DNA of 42,081 bases. It comes from Gemmatimonadota bacterium. Lineage in GTDB: Bacteria > Gemmatimonadota > Gemmatimonadetes > Longimicrobiales > Gaopeijiaceae. The position numbers were made by a program, and so were the translations under genes. The stretch is from assembly GCA_022823225.1 (NCBI GenBank), contig JAJDXM010000072.1, positions 1-42,081 on the forward strand, written 5' to 3'. The notes beneath the pieces are model-generated. The model ran no database searches and was not told where the DNA came from. It worked only from the letters and a program-made list of their open reading frames with translations. Shown here piece after piece: positions 26,916-38,348 of this stretch (position 1 is the stretch's first letter; each line of letters begins with the position of its first letter).

Positions 26916-28450
26916 CTTGCTCAATGATCGCAGCAACTTTGCTGGTCCTGGCGGCCTGCGACCGGCCGTCACGCACCGATTCGGACTTCGCCGGCGCTCC
27001 GTGGCAGACCGCCGATGGCGGTGCCGGCGCAGGATTCGACCAGGGACGGACGCCAGTTTCTTCCCCCGCCTACGCGCTGGACCGGTCCAGCGACTTCAAC
27101 GCCCAGGGGGGCGCAGCCTCATCCGCCGACGTGGAGCGGGCTCCGCCGGACCCGGCCGGGGCCGTCGCCGCGCAGCAGACGATCCAGGAGAGCCGCACAA
27201 CCGCAATCGTGCGGGCGGCCCGCACTGTCGCGCCCGCGGTCGTCACGATCGCCGTATTGCGACGGCAGGAGGTGCGGCAACCGCTCTTGCTCAACCCCTA
27301 CCTCCTCCCCTTCCGCGAAACCCGGGGCCTCGGCTCGGGCTTCATCATCGACGAGTTGGGCACCGTGCTCACCAACCACCATGTCGTCGACGGCGCCATC
27401 CAGATCCTGGTGACCATCCCGGACGGGCGCGACTTCCAGGCACAGCTGGTCGGTTCGGACGCCGGTACCGACATCGCGGTCCTCAGCCTGGAGGGTGCCG
27501 CGAACCTGCCCGTTGCGCCGCTCGGCACGTCGTCGGACCTCATGATCGGCGAGTGGACGGTCGCGATCGGGAGTCCTTTCGGAGGACTCCTCTCCAATTC
27601 GGAGCCAAGCGTGACGGCCGGCGTGGTAAGCGCACTGGGGCGTCACATCATCCCCAGCACGGCCGAGGAGAGCGCCCATCTCGGAATGATCCAGACCGAC
27701 GCCGCCATCAACCCCGGCAACTCGGGCGGGCCCCTGGTCAACGCCCTCGGACAGGTGATCGGGATCAACGCCTCGATCCTGTCCCGCTCGGGCGGGAGCG
27801 AGGGACTCGGGTTCGCGATTCCCATCGACCGGGCGCTCCGGATCGCTGGCGACCTGCTGCGCTACGGCGAGGTGCGGCGCGCCTGGCTGGGGATGGACGT
27901 CAACGCGGTGGAGGCGGACAACTTCGGCCGTTACAGGGGCGTGCGCGTCGCGCGAGTTGTTCCCGGGTCGCCCGCAGCGGCTGCCGGCATCCGGACGGGG
28001 TCGCGCCTCGTCCGTGCCGCCGGCCGGTTCATGGCCACGCCGCTCGACTACGATGCGGTTCTGCTCGGTATGCGGGCCGGCGACCGGATCGAACTCCAGT
28101 TCGAGGGGAGAGAGCCGTTCGTCGTCGAGGCGGTGGCGCTGCCATGGGTCTCCGCCGAGCCGGTGGAACTGGTGCGCGATCTGGAAGTGGTCACGGTGAC
28201 CCCCGCGATTCAGGCCGAACGGGGCCTGGTCTCGGCCGAGGGCGCGCTGATCGTGCGCATCTCGCCCGGGCTGTCGCAGGTTCTCGGCCTCGTCGTGGGC
28301 GACGTTCTTTTCGCGCTGAACAATACGCGCCTCCGGAACGCGCGCGACGCTGCCAACGCGCTGCGTAGGACCCAGCAGAACGGACAGAGCTTCGTCCTCG
28401 GCTTCGAACGCGCCGGACGGGTCGGGTGGACACGGCTCCTCACATGGTAG
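26903..28450 (+). CDS. HtrA/DegP-like serine protease, predicted lipoprotein
   Basis: A 515-aa S1C-family protease/chaperone for envelope protein quality control. The triad is His160 (TNHHVVDGA), Asp190 (GTDIAVLSL) and Ser274 (INPGNSGGPLVN). Two PDZ-like regions follow: one around RGVRVARVVPGSPAAAAGI (about 340-410) and a more divergent one at the end (VRISPGLSQVLGLVVGDVLFALN written in part: SPGLSQVLGLVVGDVLF). The N-terminus has a lipoprotein signal (LLVLAAC, Cys19) and then a low-complexity linker to about residue 95, so the protease should be lipid-anchored. ATG 26903 overlaps the truA stop; the gene end overlaps purB by 7 nt. Confidence 0.92.
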   Translation: MKFTSCSMIAATLLVLAACDRPSRTDSDFAGAPWQTADGGAGAGFDQGRTPVSSPAYALDRSSDFNAQGGAASSADVERAPPDPAGAVAAQQTIQESRTTAIVRAARTVAPAVVTIAVLRRQEVRQPLLLNPYLLPFRETRGLGSGFIIDELGTVLTNHHVVDGAIQILVTIPDGRDFQAQLVGSDAGTDIAVLSLEGAANLPVAPLGTSSDLMIGEWTVAIGSPFGGLLSNSEPSVTAGVVSALGRHIIPSTAEESAHLGMIQTDAAINPGNSGGPLVNALGQVIGINASILSRSGGSEGLGFAIPIDRALRIAGDLLRYGEVRRAWLGMDVNAVEADNFGRYRGVRVARVVPGSPAAAAGIRTGSRLVRAAGRFMATPLDYDAVLLGMRAGDRIELQFEGREPFVVEAVALPWVSAEPVELVRDLEVVTVTPAIQAERGLVSAEGALIVRISPGLSQVLGLVVGDVLFALNNTRLRNARDAANALRRTQQNGQSFVLGFERAGRVGWTRLLTW

Positions 28451-29883
28451 CAGCGCCGCTCGACCGCTACACTCACCCGCTGTCGGCGCGGTACGCGTCC
28501 CGCGAAATGGAGCGCATCTTCGCGCCGGCCTTCCGCTTCGGGACCTGGCGCCGCCTCTGGCTCGCGCTGGCGGAGGCGCAGCGGGACGCCGGGCTCGACA
28601 TTCCGGCCAAGGCGATCCGCCAGATGCGCGACCATCTCGACGACATCGACCTGGACGCGGCGGCGGAGTACGAACGCCGCTTCCGCCACGATGTCATGGC
28701 GCACATCCACCTCTTCGGGGACGCGGCGCCGGCGGCGCGCGGCATCCTGCACCTGGGCGCCACCAGCGCCTTCGTCGGCGACAACACCGACCTGATCCAG
28801 CACCGCGAAGCGCTCACGCTGGTGCGCGACCGCACCGTCGCCACGATTCGCGCCCTCGCGCGCTTCGCGAAGACGCACCGCGCCCGCCCGACCCTCGCCT
28901 ACACGCACTTTCAGCCGGCCCAGCCCACCACCGTCGGGAAGCGGGCCACCCTCTGGATCCAGGACTTCATCCTCGACCTGGCGGAGATCGAGTACCGGCT
29001 GGGGACGCTCAGGTTGCGGGGCGTGCGCGGCACCACCGGCACCCAGGCCTCCTTTCTGCAACTCTTCCACGGCGACCACGAGCGCGTCGAGGCGCTCGAG
29101 CGTGACATCTGCCGCCGCCTCGGATTCAGCGGAGCCTACCCCGTCACCGGCCAGACCTATCCGCGCAAGGTCGACCAGGCGCTTCTCGCCACGCTTGCCG
29201 GGGTCGCGGCCTCCGCCTCCAGGATGGCGCACGACATTCGCCTTCTCTCCCACCTCCGCGAGATCGAGGAGCCCTTCGAGGCGGAGCAGGTCGGCTCCTC
29301 GGCGATGCCCTACAAGCGCAACCCAATGCGCTCCGAGCGCATCTGCGCCGTGGCCCGCCACGTGATTGCGCTGGCCGCGAATCCGGCCCAGACCGCCGCC
29401 ACCCAGTGGCTGGAACGCACGCTGGACGACTCGGCCAACAAGCGGCTCGCGGTGCCCGACGCCTATATGGCCACCGACGCCATCCTGATCCTGGCCGAGA
29501 ATGTCGGCGCCGGGCTGCGCGTGAACGCGGGTGTCGTCGCCGCCAACCTGGCCACGCACCTCCCCTTCATGGTGATGGAGGGGGTGATGATGGATGCGGC
29601 GGCCGGGGGCTCGGACCGGCAGGACGCCCACGAGCGGATCCGGCGGCACACCCTCGACGCCGCGCGGCGGATGGCGGAGGGGGAAGACGCGGACCTCTTC
29701 GCGAGCGTCGCGGCCGATGACGCCCTCCGGGTGTCGGCCGCCGAACTCCGCGAGATGGCGCGCCCGGAAAAGCTGGTCGGGCGGGCGCCGGAGCAGGTCG
29801 ACGAGTTCCTGGAGAGCCACGTGGCGCCGACATTGGCGCGCTACGCGGGCGCCGCCCGGGAAGCCGGCGAGGTGCGGGTGTGA
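28444..29883 (+). CDS. purB: Adenylosuccinate lyase
   Basis: A 479-aa fumarase-fold enzyme acting twice in purine synthesis: SAICAR to AICAR, and adenylosuccinate to AMP. The signature GSSAMPYKRNPMRSER is complete, as are LGATSAFVGDNTD and THFQPAQPTTVGKRATLWIQD. These blocks look closer to the animal ADSL class than to E. coli PurB. ATG 28444 overlaps the htrA TAG; an in-frame GTG at 28426 is possible. Its TGA overlaps the GTG of purC. Confidence 0.95.
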   Translation: MVAAPLDRYTHPLSARYASREMERIFAPAFRFGTWRRLWLALAEAQRDAGLDIPAKAIRQMRDHLDDIDLDAAAEYERRFRHDVMAHIHLFGDAAPAARGILHLGATSAFVGDNTDLIQHREALTLVRDRTVATIRALARFAKTHRARPTLAYTHFQPAQPTTVGKRATLWIQDFILDLAEIEYRLGTLRLRGVRGTTGTQASFLQLFHGDHERVEALERDICRRLGFSGAYPVTGQTYPRKVDQALLATLAGVAASASRMAHDIRLLSHLREIEEPFEAEQVGSSAMPYKRNPMRSERICAVARHVIALAANPAQTAATQWLERTLDDSANKRLAVPDAYMATDAILILAENVGAGLRVNAGVVAANLATHLPFMVMEGVMMDAAAGGSDRQDAHERIRRHTLDAARRMAEGEDADLFASVAADDALRVSAAELREMARPEKLVGRAPEQVDEFLESHVAPTLARYAGAAREAGEVRV

Positions 29884-30800
29884 TCCCTCTGCCGCTTCTC
29901 TTCCGCGGCAAGGTCCGCGACGTGTACGAGGTGTCCGGGGACCTGCTTCTCCTCCTCGCCAGCGACCGGGTCAGCGCCTTCGACGTCGTGATGAAGGAGC
30001 CCGTCCCGGGCAAGGGCCGCGTCCTCACGCAGATCACCGCCTGGTGGCTGGACACGCACCTTTCGCGTCTGCCCCACCACCTCGTCTCGGTGCGGCCCGA
30101 CGAGATCCGGCGTCGGCTGCCTGCGCTGGAAGGCTGCGACCGCTGCTGGGAGGGCCGCGCAACGCTGGTTCGCCGCACCCGGCCGCTTCCCGTCGAGTGC
30201 GTGGTCCGCGGCTACCTCTCCGGCTCGGCCTGGAAGGAGTACAGGGAGTCCGGGACGCTCGCGGGAGAGAGCCTCCCCGCCGGGCTCGTGGAGAGCGACG
30301 CGCTCGTCCCCGCCATCTTTTCGCCGGCGACCAAGGCCACCGACGGGCACGACGAGAACATCACCTTCCCGCAGATGGCCGGGATCGTGGGCGCGGAGCT
30401 CGCGGAGCGGCTGCGGGAGCGCTCGCTCGACATCTACGAGCGGGGCCGGGCGGCGGCGGCCGCGCGCGGGATCATCCTCGCCGACACCAAGTTCGAGTTC
30501 GGGATCGCGGAGGACGGCGAACTCCTCCTCATCGACGAGGTTCTCACCCCGGATTCATCGCGGTTCTGGCCGCGGGAGCACTACCGCGCCGGCAGGGCCC
30601 AGCCGTCGCTCGACAAGCAGCCCGTGCGCGACTACCTGGACGGGCTGGAGGGGTGGGACAAGCAGGTTCCGCCGCCGCCGCTTCCCGCCCGCGTGGTCGA
30701 CGCCGCCGCGGAGCGCTACCGCGAGGTGTTCCGAAGGCTGACGGGGAGTGAACTGGACGGGTACGCGCCGCCGAGTTTCGGCGGGGGGGGCTCCCGATGA
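29880..30800 (+). CDS. purC: SAICAR synthetase
   Basis: A 306-aa ATP-dependent ligase that adds aspartate to CAIR. Motifs are FRGKVRDVYEV (ATP site), ASDRVSAFDVVMKEPVPGKG, ECVVRGYLSGSAWKEY, ILADTKFEFG and IDEVLTPDSSRFW. The long form with the PGKGRVLTQIT segment resembles the yeast-type enzyme and not the ~240-aa E. coli form. The start is GTG 29880, overlapping the purB TGA. It ends in an ATGA overlap with psd. Confidence 0.96.
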   Translation: MIPLPLLFRGKVRDVYEVSGDLLLLLASDRVSAFDVVMKEPVPGKGRVLTQITAWWLDTHLSRLPHHLVSVRPDEIRRRLPALEGCDRCWEGRATLVRRTRPLPVECVVRGYLSGSAWKEYRESGTLAGESLPAGLVESDALVPAIFSPATKATDGHDENITFPQMAGIVGAELAERLRERSLDIYERGRAAAAARGIILADTKFEFGIAEDGELLLIDEVLTPDSSRFWPREHYRAGRAQPSLDKQPVRDYLDGLEGWDKQVPPPPLPARVVDAAAERYREVFRRLTGSELDGYAPPSFGGGGSR

Positions 30801-31513
30801 GGTCGCCGGTGGCGCGGGAGGGTCTGCCGATCATCGTGGCCGGCATCGTGGTGACGCTCGCGGCCGTGTGGTGGGCGAGAAGCGGGGGGTGGGGGGTGCG
30901 CGGGGTCGTGCCGGCCCTCAGCGCGGCGCTCGGCTTCTTCGTGGTGTACTTCTTCCGCGACCCCGAAAGGCGGATTCCGGCGGGCGACGACCTGGTGGTT
31001 GCGCCCGCCGACGGCCGGATCGTGAGCGTGGGACAGGTCGTCGGCGAGGAGTTCATGGCCGGGCCCGCGACCCGTGTGACGATCTTCCTGAGCGTGTTCG
31101 ACGTGCATGTGCAGAGGGCGCCGCTCGCGGGGCGGGTGGGCCACTATTCGTACAGTGAGGGCGTGTATCTTCCCGCGTGGCGGGAGGACGCGTCGAGCCG
31201 CAACGAACGCGCGACGCTCGGGTTCGAGACGGCGGCCGGGCCGGTCCTGGTGCGCCAGATCGCGGGACTGATCGCCCGCCGCATCAGCACCTACCCGCGC
31301 GAGGGCGACAGCGTCGCGATGGGCGACCGGATCGGGCTGATCCGCTTCGGGTCGCGGGTGGACCTCTTCGTGCCGTCCGGGTGGGACGTTCCCGTGCAGC
31401 CGGGGGACATCGTGAGCGCCGGCGAGTCCGTGATGGCGCGGCTGCCCCGCGGGAGCGGCGCCGTGGAACCGGACGCAGCGCAGCCCTCCGGCGAAGAAGA
31501 GCGCGCCCGATGA
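30797..31513 (+). CDS. psd: Phosphatidylserine decarboxylase (short, PSD-A type)
   Basis: A 238-aa proenzyme that makes phosphatidylethanolamine. Two hydrophobic segments (about 9-26 and 37-53) anchor it. The core shows FFRDPERRIP, VVAPADGRIVSVGQV, FLSVFDVHVQRAPL, SSRNERATLGFET, and the self-cleavage site Gly185-Ser186 in RFGSRVDLFVP, where Ser becomes the pyruvoyl group. Its length fits the short archaeal/Gram-positive-like subclass, not the ~320-aa E. coli form. It overlaps purC and pssA by ATGA junctions. Confidence 0.93.
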   Translation: MRSPVAREGLPIIVAGIVVTLAAVWWARSGGWGVRGVVPALSAALGFFVVYFFRDPERRIPAGDDLVVAPADGRIVSVGQVVGEEFMAGPATRVTIFLSVFDVHVQRAPLAGRVGHYSYSEGVYLPAWREDASSRNERATLGFETAAGPVLVRQIAGLIARRISTYPREGDSVAMGDRIGLIRFGSRVDLFVPSGWDVPVQPGDIVSAGESVMARLPRGSGAVEPDAAQPSGEEERAR

Positions 31514-32529
31514 CCAGTCCGGAACGCTCCCCCCGCCGGCGGTGGCGCCGCCTGGGCGGGCGCGCGGGCATCCCCGGAAGATCACGCCGGCCCCGCCCCC
31601 GCAAGCCACGCCGGGCGCTCCGCCGCGGGGTCATCATCCTTCCCTCCGCCTTCACGCTCGGGAACCTCTTCTTCGGCATCTACGCGATCGTCGCGGCGCT
31701 CAGGGGAGACTTCGCCTGGGCGGCATGGTTCCTCGTCTTCGCCGCCACCCTGGACCTCCTGGACGGGCGGGTCGCACGCTTCACCCGCACCGGATCGGAT
31801 TTCGGCGCGGAGCTCGATTCGCTGACCGACGCGGTCTCCTTCGGCGCCGCCCCGGCGCTCTTCATGGTCCTGCTCTACTTTCCGGAGTCGGACTGGGGAT
31901 GGCTGACCGGCTTCGCCTACGTGGCCGCGGTCGTCGTGCGGCTGGCGCGCTTCAACGTCGAGCAGGGCGGCGAGGCCCGGCGCCACTTCCACGGCCTGCC
32001 CACCCCGGCCGCGGGAATGATCCTGGTCACGCACTACCCCCTCTCCCGGACGCCATTCTTCCAGGAGAACCTCGCCGCCCTGCCCTGGCAGCAGATCATG
32101 GTGATCGGGATGGTGCTGATTTCGATCCTCATGTTGAGCCACATCCCCTATGCCAGAATGCCACGGGTCGACCTGAAGAGCCGCGCGGGCGTCGCGCGGA
32201 CTTCGCTTCTTGCCGCCGGTCTCGTTCTGGTCCTCCTCTTCCCGGCCCACGCGTTCTTTCCGCTGCTGGCGGCGTACGCGCTCTGGGGACTCCTGTGTTC
32301 GGTCTTCCTCGGACTCCTGATCCGCCTGCCCGACCGGGATCCGCTTCTGGACACCCCCGAGGCCGCCGATTCGCCCGATGAGCCCCGGGAAGTCGACTAC
32401 CACGAGCTGACGCACGAACCCGGTCCGCCGGAAGACGAGTTGTACGAACCCGACGTGCCGGATTCCGGTGCCGCCGAGCCCGGCGCCCGGCAACCCGGCC
32501 GCATCAAATGGAAGGAGCGCCGTTCTTGA
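31510..32529 (+). CDS. pssA: CDP-diacylglycerol-serine O-phosphatidyltransferase
   Basis: A 339-aa membrane enzyme that makes phosphatidylserine, the substrate of Psd. The CDP-alcohol transferase motif DG-x2-AR-x8-G-x3-D-x3-D is exact (Asp85, Gly86, Ala89, Arg90, Gly99, Asp103, Asp107). Several hydrophobic helices span about 41-285. A basic N-terminal tail (1-40) and an acidic C-terminal tail of about 60 residues are extra to the core. ATG 31510 overlaps the psd stop; the TGA overlaps the TTG of purS. Confidence 0.93.
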   Translation: MTSPERSPRRRWRRLGGRAGIPGRSRRPRPRKPRRALRRGVIILPSAFTLGNLFFGIYAIVAALRGDFAWAAWFLVFAATLDLLDGRVARFTRTGSDFGAELDSLTDAVSFGAAPALFMVLLYFPESDWGWLTGFAYVAAVVVRLARFNVEQGGEARRHFHGLPTPAAGMILVTHYPLSRTPFFQENLAALPWQQIMVIGMVLISILMLSHIPYARMPRVDLKSRAGVARTSLLAAGLVLVLLFPAHAFFPLLAAYALWGLLCSVFLGLLIRLPDRDPLLDTPEAADSPDEPREVDYHELTHEPGPPEDELYEPDVPDSGAAEPGARQPGRIKWKERRS

Positions 32530-32795
32530 GCCAATTCACCGTGGAAGTTCTCGTCACCCCCAGGCCCGGCCTGCTGGATCCGCAAGGCAAGGCGATCCAT
32601 CACGCCCTGTCGTCGCTGGGATACGACGCCGTCGCGGATGTGCGTGTCGGCAAGGCCATCTATCTCGAGGTGGCCGCCGCTTCACCCGACGACGCCGTCG
32701 AGCGGGCCGAGGAGATGTGCCGCAAGCTCCTCGCCAACCCGGTCACCGAGGACTTCCACGTGACCGCCGCCGCGGCCGATCGAGCGCTGCCATGA
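32526..32795 (+). CDS. purS: FGAM synthetase subunit PurS
   Basis: An 89-aa small subunit that bridges PurQ and PurL in the three-part FGAM synthetase. It shows the PurS pattern [42 protein letters not shown] and [11 protein letters not shown] chose TTG 32526, since GGAAGGAG lies 8 nt upstream and the homologues begin there; an ATG at 32508 would place the ribosome site inside the gene. It overlaps pssA (TTGA) and purQ (ATGA). Confidence 0.95.
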   Translation: MSQFTVEVLVTPRPGLLDPQGKAIHHALSSLGYDAVADVRVGKAIYLEVAAASPDDAVERAEEMCRKLLANPVTEDFHVTAAAADRALP

Positions 32796-33492
32796 ACGTC
32801 GCCATCATCACCTTTCCGGGATCGAACTGCGACCAGGACTGCCACCGCAGCGTCGAGCTCGCGGGGGGATCGCCGCGGTACGTCTGGCACCGCGAGACCT
32901 CGCTCGGCGGGGCGGAGGCGGTGATTGTGCCCGGCGGTTTCGCCCACGGAGACTACCTCCGGCCCGGCGCGATCGCGCGCTTCAGCCCGATCATGGACGC
33001 CGTGGCGGACTTCGCCCGGGCGGGCGGCCTGATCGTGGGGATCTGCAACGGCTTCCAGGTCCTCTGCGAGGCGGGGCTCCTCCCGGGCGCACTGCTCCGC
33101 AACGAGTCGCTGTGCTTTCAGTCCCACCACTGCCGGATGCGGGTGGAGCGGTCGGACACGGCGTTCACCGCCGGCTACCGCGAGGGACAGGTCCTCGGCA
33201 TTCCGCTCAGCCACGCGGACGGCAACTACTTCGCCGACCCCGACACGCTGGCGGCCCTGGAGGCGGAGCGGCGTGTCGTGTTCCGCTATTGCGACGCCCG
33301 CGGAGACGCGAGTCCCGACGCCAACCCGAACGGCTCTCTCAACAACATCGCCGGCATCGTCAACGCCCGCGGCAACGTGCTCGGCATGATGCCCCACCCC
33401 GACCGCGCGATCGAGGCGGTGCTCGGCTCCGTCGACGGCCTTCCCCTCTTCGAATCGCTGATCGGCGCCCTGGCGCGCGCGGAGGTGGCGTG

Positions 33493-33493
<1 letters not shown>
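32792..33493 (+). CDS. purQ: FGAM synthetase glutaminase subunit PurQ
   Basis: A 233-aa class I glutamine amidotransferase that feeds ammonia to PurL. The nucleophile is Cys85 in [10 protein letters not shown]; the His/Glu pair lies in [11 protein letters not shown]. The opening [15 protein letters not shown] and [16 protein letters not shown] are typical. ATG 32792 overlaps the purS TGA, and its own stop shares one base with the purL ATG (TGATG). Confidence 0.96.
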
Positions 33494-35808
<2,315 letters not shown>

Positions 35809-35813
35809 GCGGG

Positions 35814-37241
35814 ATGATGCGACACCGGACCCCCACGGACATCCACCTTCCCCTTCTGGACGACCGTCCGCGCGAAGAGTGCGGAATCGTGGGGATCAAC
35901 GGCATCGACAACGCCTCCGAACTGGCCTTCCTCGCGCTCTACGCGCTGCAGCACCGGGGCCAGGAGGCGGCCGGGATCTGCGCGGCCAACGGTGCGCGAA
36001 CCCGCCTGTACAAGGAGATCGGCCTCGTCTCGGATGTCTTTGACGCGGACCGGATCGCGTCGCTCCCGGGCAGTACCGCGCTCGGCCACGTGCGCTACTC
36101 CACCGCGGGCAGCGGACAGCGGATCAACGCGCAGCCGATCGTGGTGAGCTACTCGGAGGGCGACCTGGCGATCGTGCACAACGGCAACCTTACGAACGCC
36201 AACACGATCAAGAGCCAGCTCGTCGACGAGGGCGCGATCTTCCAGAGCTCGTCGGATTCCGAAGCGATCGTCCACCTGATCGCGCGCTCGCGCCACCGGT
36301 CGGTCGTGGCCCAGATCCGCGATGCGCTCAGCTTCCTGGAGGGCGCCTACGCGCTGGTGCTCACCGTGGGCGACACCATGTACGCGGTGCGCGACCCGCG
36401 CGGCTTCCGCCCCCTCGTGCTCGGCAAGCTGGACGGCGGCCACGTCGTCACCAGCGAGACCTGCGCGCTCGACATCATGGGGGCCACCTTCGTGCGCGAC
36501 ATCGAGCCGGGCGAACTGCTCCGCTTCCGGGACGGGCGCGTCGAGAGCCTCCCGGGCCTCCACCCCGAGACCCCCGCACCCTGCATCTTCGAGCTCGTGT
36601 ACTTCGCGCGCCCGGACTCGAACCTCTGGGGCATCAGCGTCGACCGCGCGCGGCGGGCCTTCGGGCGCCAGCTCGCGCGCGAGCACCCCGTGGCGGGAGA
36701 CTGTGTGATCGCCGTGCCCGACAGCGCCAATTCGGCCGCGCTGGGGTACAGCGAGCAGAGCGGGATCCCCTACGAGCTGGGCCTGCTGCGCAACCACTAC
36801 GTCGGCCGCACCTTCATCCGCCCGAGCCAGGCCGACCGCGACTTCGGCGCCCGCATCAAGTACAACCCGGTGCGCGACGTGCTCGCCGGGCAGCGGGTCG
36901 TGGTGGTGGACGACTCGATTGTGCGCGGCACCACGTCGCGCAGCCTGGTCAAGTTCATCCGCGGCGCGGGAGCGGCCGAAGTGCACTTCCGGGTCGCGAG
37001 TCCACCCGTCCGCTACCCCTGCTTCTACGGGATCGACATGCCGTCGAAGGGCGAACTCCTGGGGTCGCAGATGACCGTGGACGAGATCGCCGCCGAGCTG
37101 GGGGTCGACTCGCTGGGGTATCTGACGCTGGACGGGATGGTCGCCGCGGTCGAGGAGCGCGGGCCGTTCTGCGCGGCGTGCTTCTCCGGCGAGTACTCGG
37201 CGCCGCTCGTGGATCTGGAGGCGGGGGTCGTGGGGGGCTGA
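35814..37241 (+). CDS. purF: Amidophosphoribosyltransferase
   Basis: A 475-aa enzyme for the first committed purine step, turning PRPP and glutamine into phosphoribosylamine. A propeptide of 22 residues precedes the Ntn nucleophile Cys23 (REECGIVGI). The PRPP loop is VVVVDDSIVRGTTSR. Four cysteines at the places of the B. subtilis-type 4Fe-4S cluster are present: PCIFELVYFARPDS, RYPCFYGIDMPS, and both in CAACFSGEY. An oxygen-sensitive Fe-S form is therefore likely. ATG 35814 or 35817 may start; GGCGGG is close upstream. It ends the chain, 9 nt from a convergent gene. Confidence 0.96.
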   Translation: MMRHRTPTDIHLPLLDDRPREECGIVGINGIDNASELAFLALYALQHRGQEAAGICAANGARTRLYKEIGLVSDVFDADRIASLPGSTALGHVRYSTAGSGQRINAQPIVVSYSEGDLAIVHNGNLTNANTIKSQLVDEGAIFQSSSDSEAIVHLIARSRHRSVVAQIRDALSFLEGAYALVLTVGDTMYAVRDPRGFRPLVLGKLDGGHVVTSETCALDIMGATFVRDIEPGELLRFRDGRVESLPGLHPETPAPCIFELVYFARPDSNLWGISVDRARRAFGRQLAREHPVAGDCVIAVPDSANSAALGYSEQSGIPYELGLLRNHYVGRTFIRPSQADRDFGARIKYNPVRDVLAGQRVVVVDDSIVRGTTSRSLVKFIRGAGAAEVHFRVASPPVRYPCFYGIDMPSKGELLGSQMTVDEIAAELGVDSLGYLTLDGMVAAVEERGPFCAACFSGEYSAPLVDLEAGVVGG

Positions 37242-37250
37242 GGATGAACC

Positions 37251-38348
37251 TCATCGTTCCACCAGCCCATACCCTTCGCGCATGGCCCCGTCGTAGTCCC
37301 CAATCAGCCGCCACCAATTGGTCAGCGGCCGACCGTCGTACGACAGCGTGTGACCGGCGCCCGGAATGTTCTGGGACCAATATCGGAACCAGCCCAGGCC
37401 CGTGCATCCCCACCGTTCGCAGTTCATCCGCTGTGTGGCGCCCATGCCGCCGGGACGCCAATCTTCGCAATCGGTCTCGACGAACCGCCGGTTCGCCCAG
37501 TCGTAATCTCGCTCGGCGTTCGGCGGAAAGTGCGACCACCCGCACCGCGGACTCACGATCCGGTGCGAGATGTCACTGCCCACGAACTTGCCCCAGAACA
37601 ACAGGTCGCCCCAAGCATCGTCGGGTGTCGAATCGCGCCCGTCCGCGGCGTTTATCACTGCCTCCAACTGGTGCATATGGTTTTCCGTCGCCTCCGGCAG
37701 ACCGCGCTGGTAGTTGTAGTGGTACACCGTATAGGTACGGTCGGTTACCGGCAGGTCGAGGGTATCGCGATCGCTGTTGCTCACATCCCCCCAGGGACCG
37801 GCCATGTTGGACTCCCACAGGTCGATGACGCCGCCGTGATAACCCCAGATCCACACTTCCTTCACCCCCTCGTCCTCAACCCATCCGGCGAAGTCATGAG
37901 CGGCCGCGATGGCGCCGTAGTCCGTCATCGGCACCTCGTGCCCGGGCTTGTCAAGGACGGGCAGGGGTTCGAGCCGCTCCTCGGTGTGGACCACGTGGTA
38001 GCGAAGGCTGGGAGGCGCGGCCGGGTCGGCAAAGGCGCGATACCGCGATCCGTCCTCGAGCGCCACGATGAGCGCCGCGGTCAGAGAATCCGTCTTCCGG
38101 CGCGTGTAGGCCAGGGACTCACCCCAGTCGCCGGTGGCCGATATATCGACCACGTCACCGTCGCTCGTGGGGAGATAGCGCACCACCACCACCGGGATCT
38201 CCCACGGCGGTCCGCTCGGGCGGTCCTGGTCGGGCACCGCCGTGCAAGCCGCGAAGAGCATGGTGCACCCGATCACCCGCAGCGCATCGCGCGAGCCGCT
38301 GCGGCGGAGTTGCCCGGCGCAGAGTGGGACCCGTAACGCTTCTGACAT
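37251..38348 (-). CDS. Lipoprotein of unknown function
   Basis: I do not recognise a characterised family. The 365-aa product from ATG 38348 has a signal with lipobox LFAAC (Cys35) and then a soluble domain. It opens with WEIPVVVVRYLPTSDGDVVD; the middle has VKEVWIWGYHGGVIDLWESN and MAGPWGDVSNSDRD; the end is rich in Trp and Cys (CGWSHFPPNAERDYDW, DCEDWRPGG, CERWGCTGLGW). The Cys-rich end suggests disulfides after export. The pattern 'EVWIWGYH...ESNM...GD.SNS' recalls uncharacterised secreted proteins I have seen in other bacteria, which I cannot name. A later start near the hydrophobic segment (GCTMLFAAC) is possible. It is convergent with purF and divergent from the S9 peptidase. Confidence 0.7.
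   Translation of the reverse strand: MSEALRVPLCAGQLRRSGSRDALRVIGCTMLFAACTAVPDQDRPSGPPWEIPVVVVRYLPTSDGDVVDISATGDWGESLAYTRRKTDSLTAALIVALEDGSRYRAFADPAAPPSLRYHVVHTEERLEPLPVLDKPGHEVPMTDYGAIAAAHDFAGWVEDEGVKEVWIWGYHGGVIDLWESNMAGPWGDVSNSDRDTLDLPVTDRTYTVYHYNYQRGLPEATENHMHQLEAVINAADGRDSTPDDAWGDLLFWGKFVGSDISHRIVSPRCGWSHFPPNAERDYDWANRRFVETDCEDWRPGGMGATQRMNCERWGCTGLGWFRYWSQNIPGAGHTLSYDGRPLTNWWRLIGDYDGAMREGYGLVER

Noticed and set aside
37239-37253. Inverted repeat TGAGG-N5-CCTCA covering both stop codons of purF and the convergent lipoprotein gene
   Set aside because: The stem is only 5 bp with no T-run, and may arise by chance from the two stop contexts.
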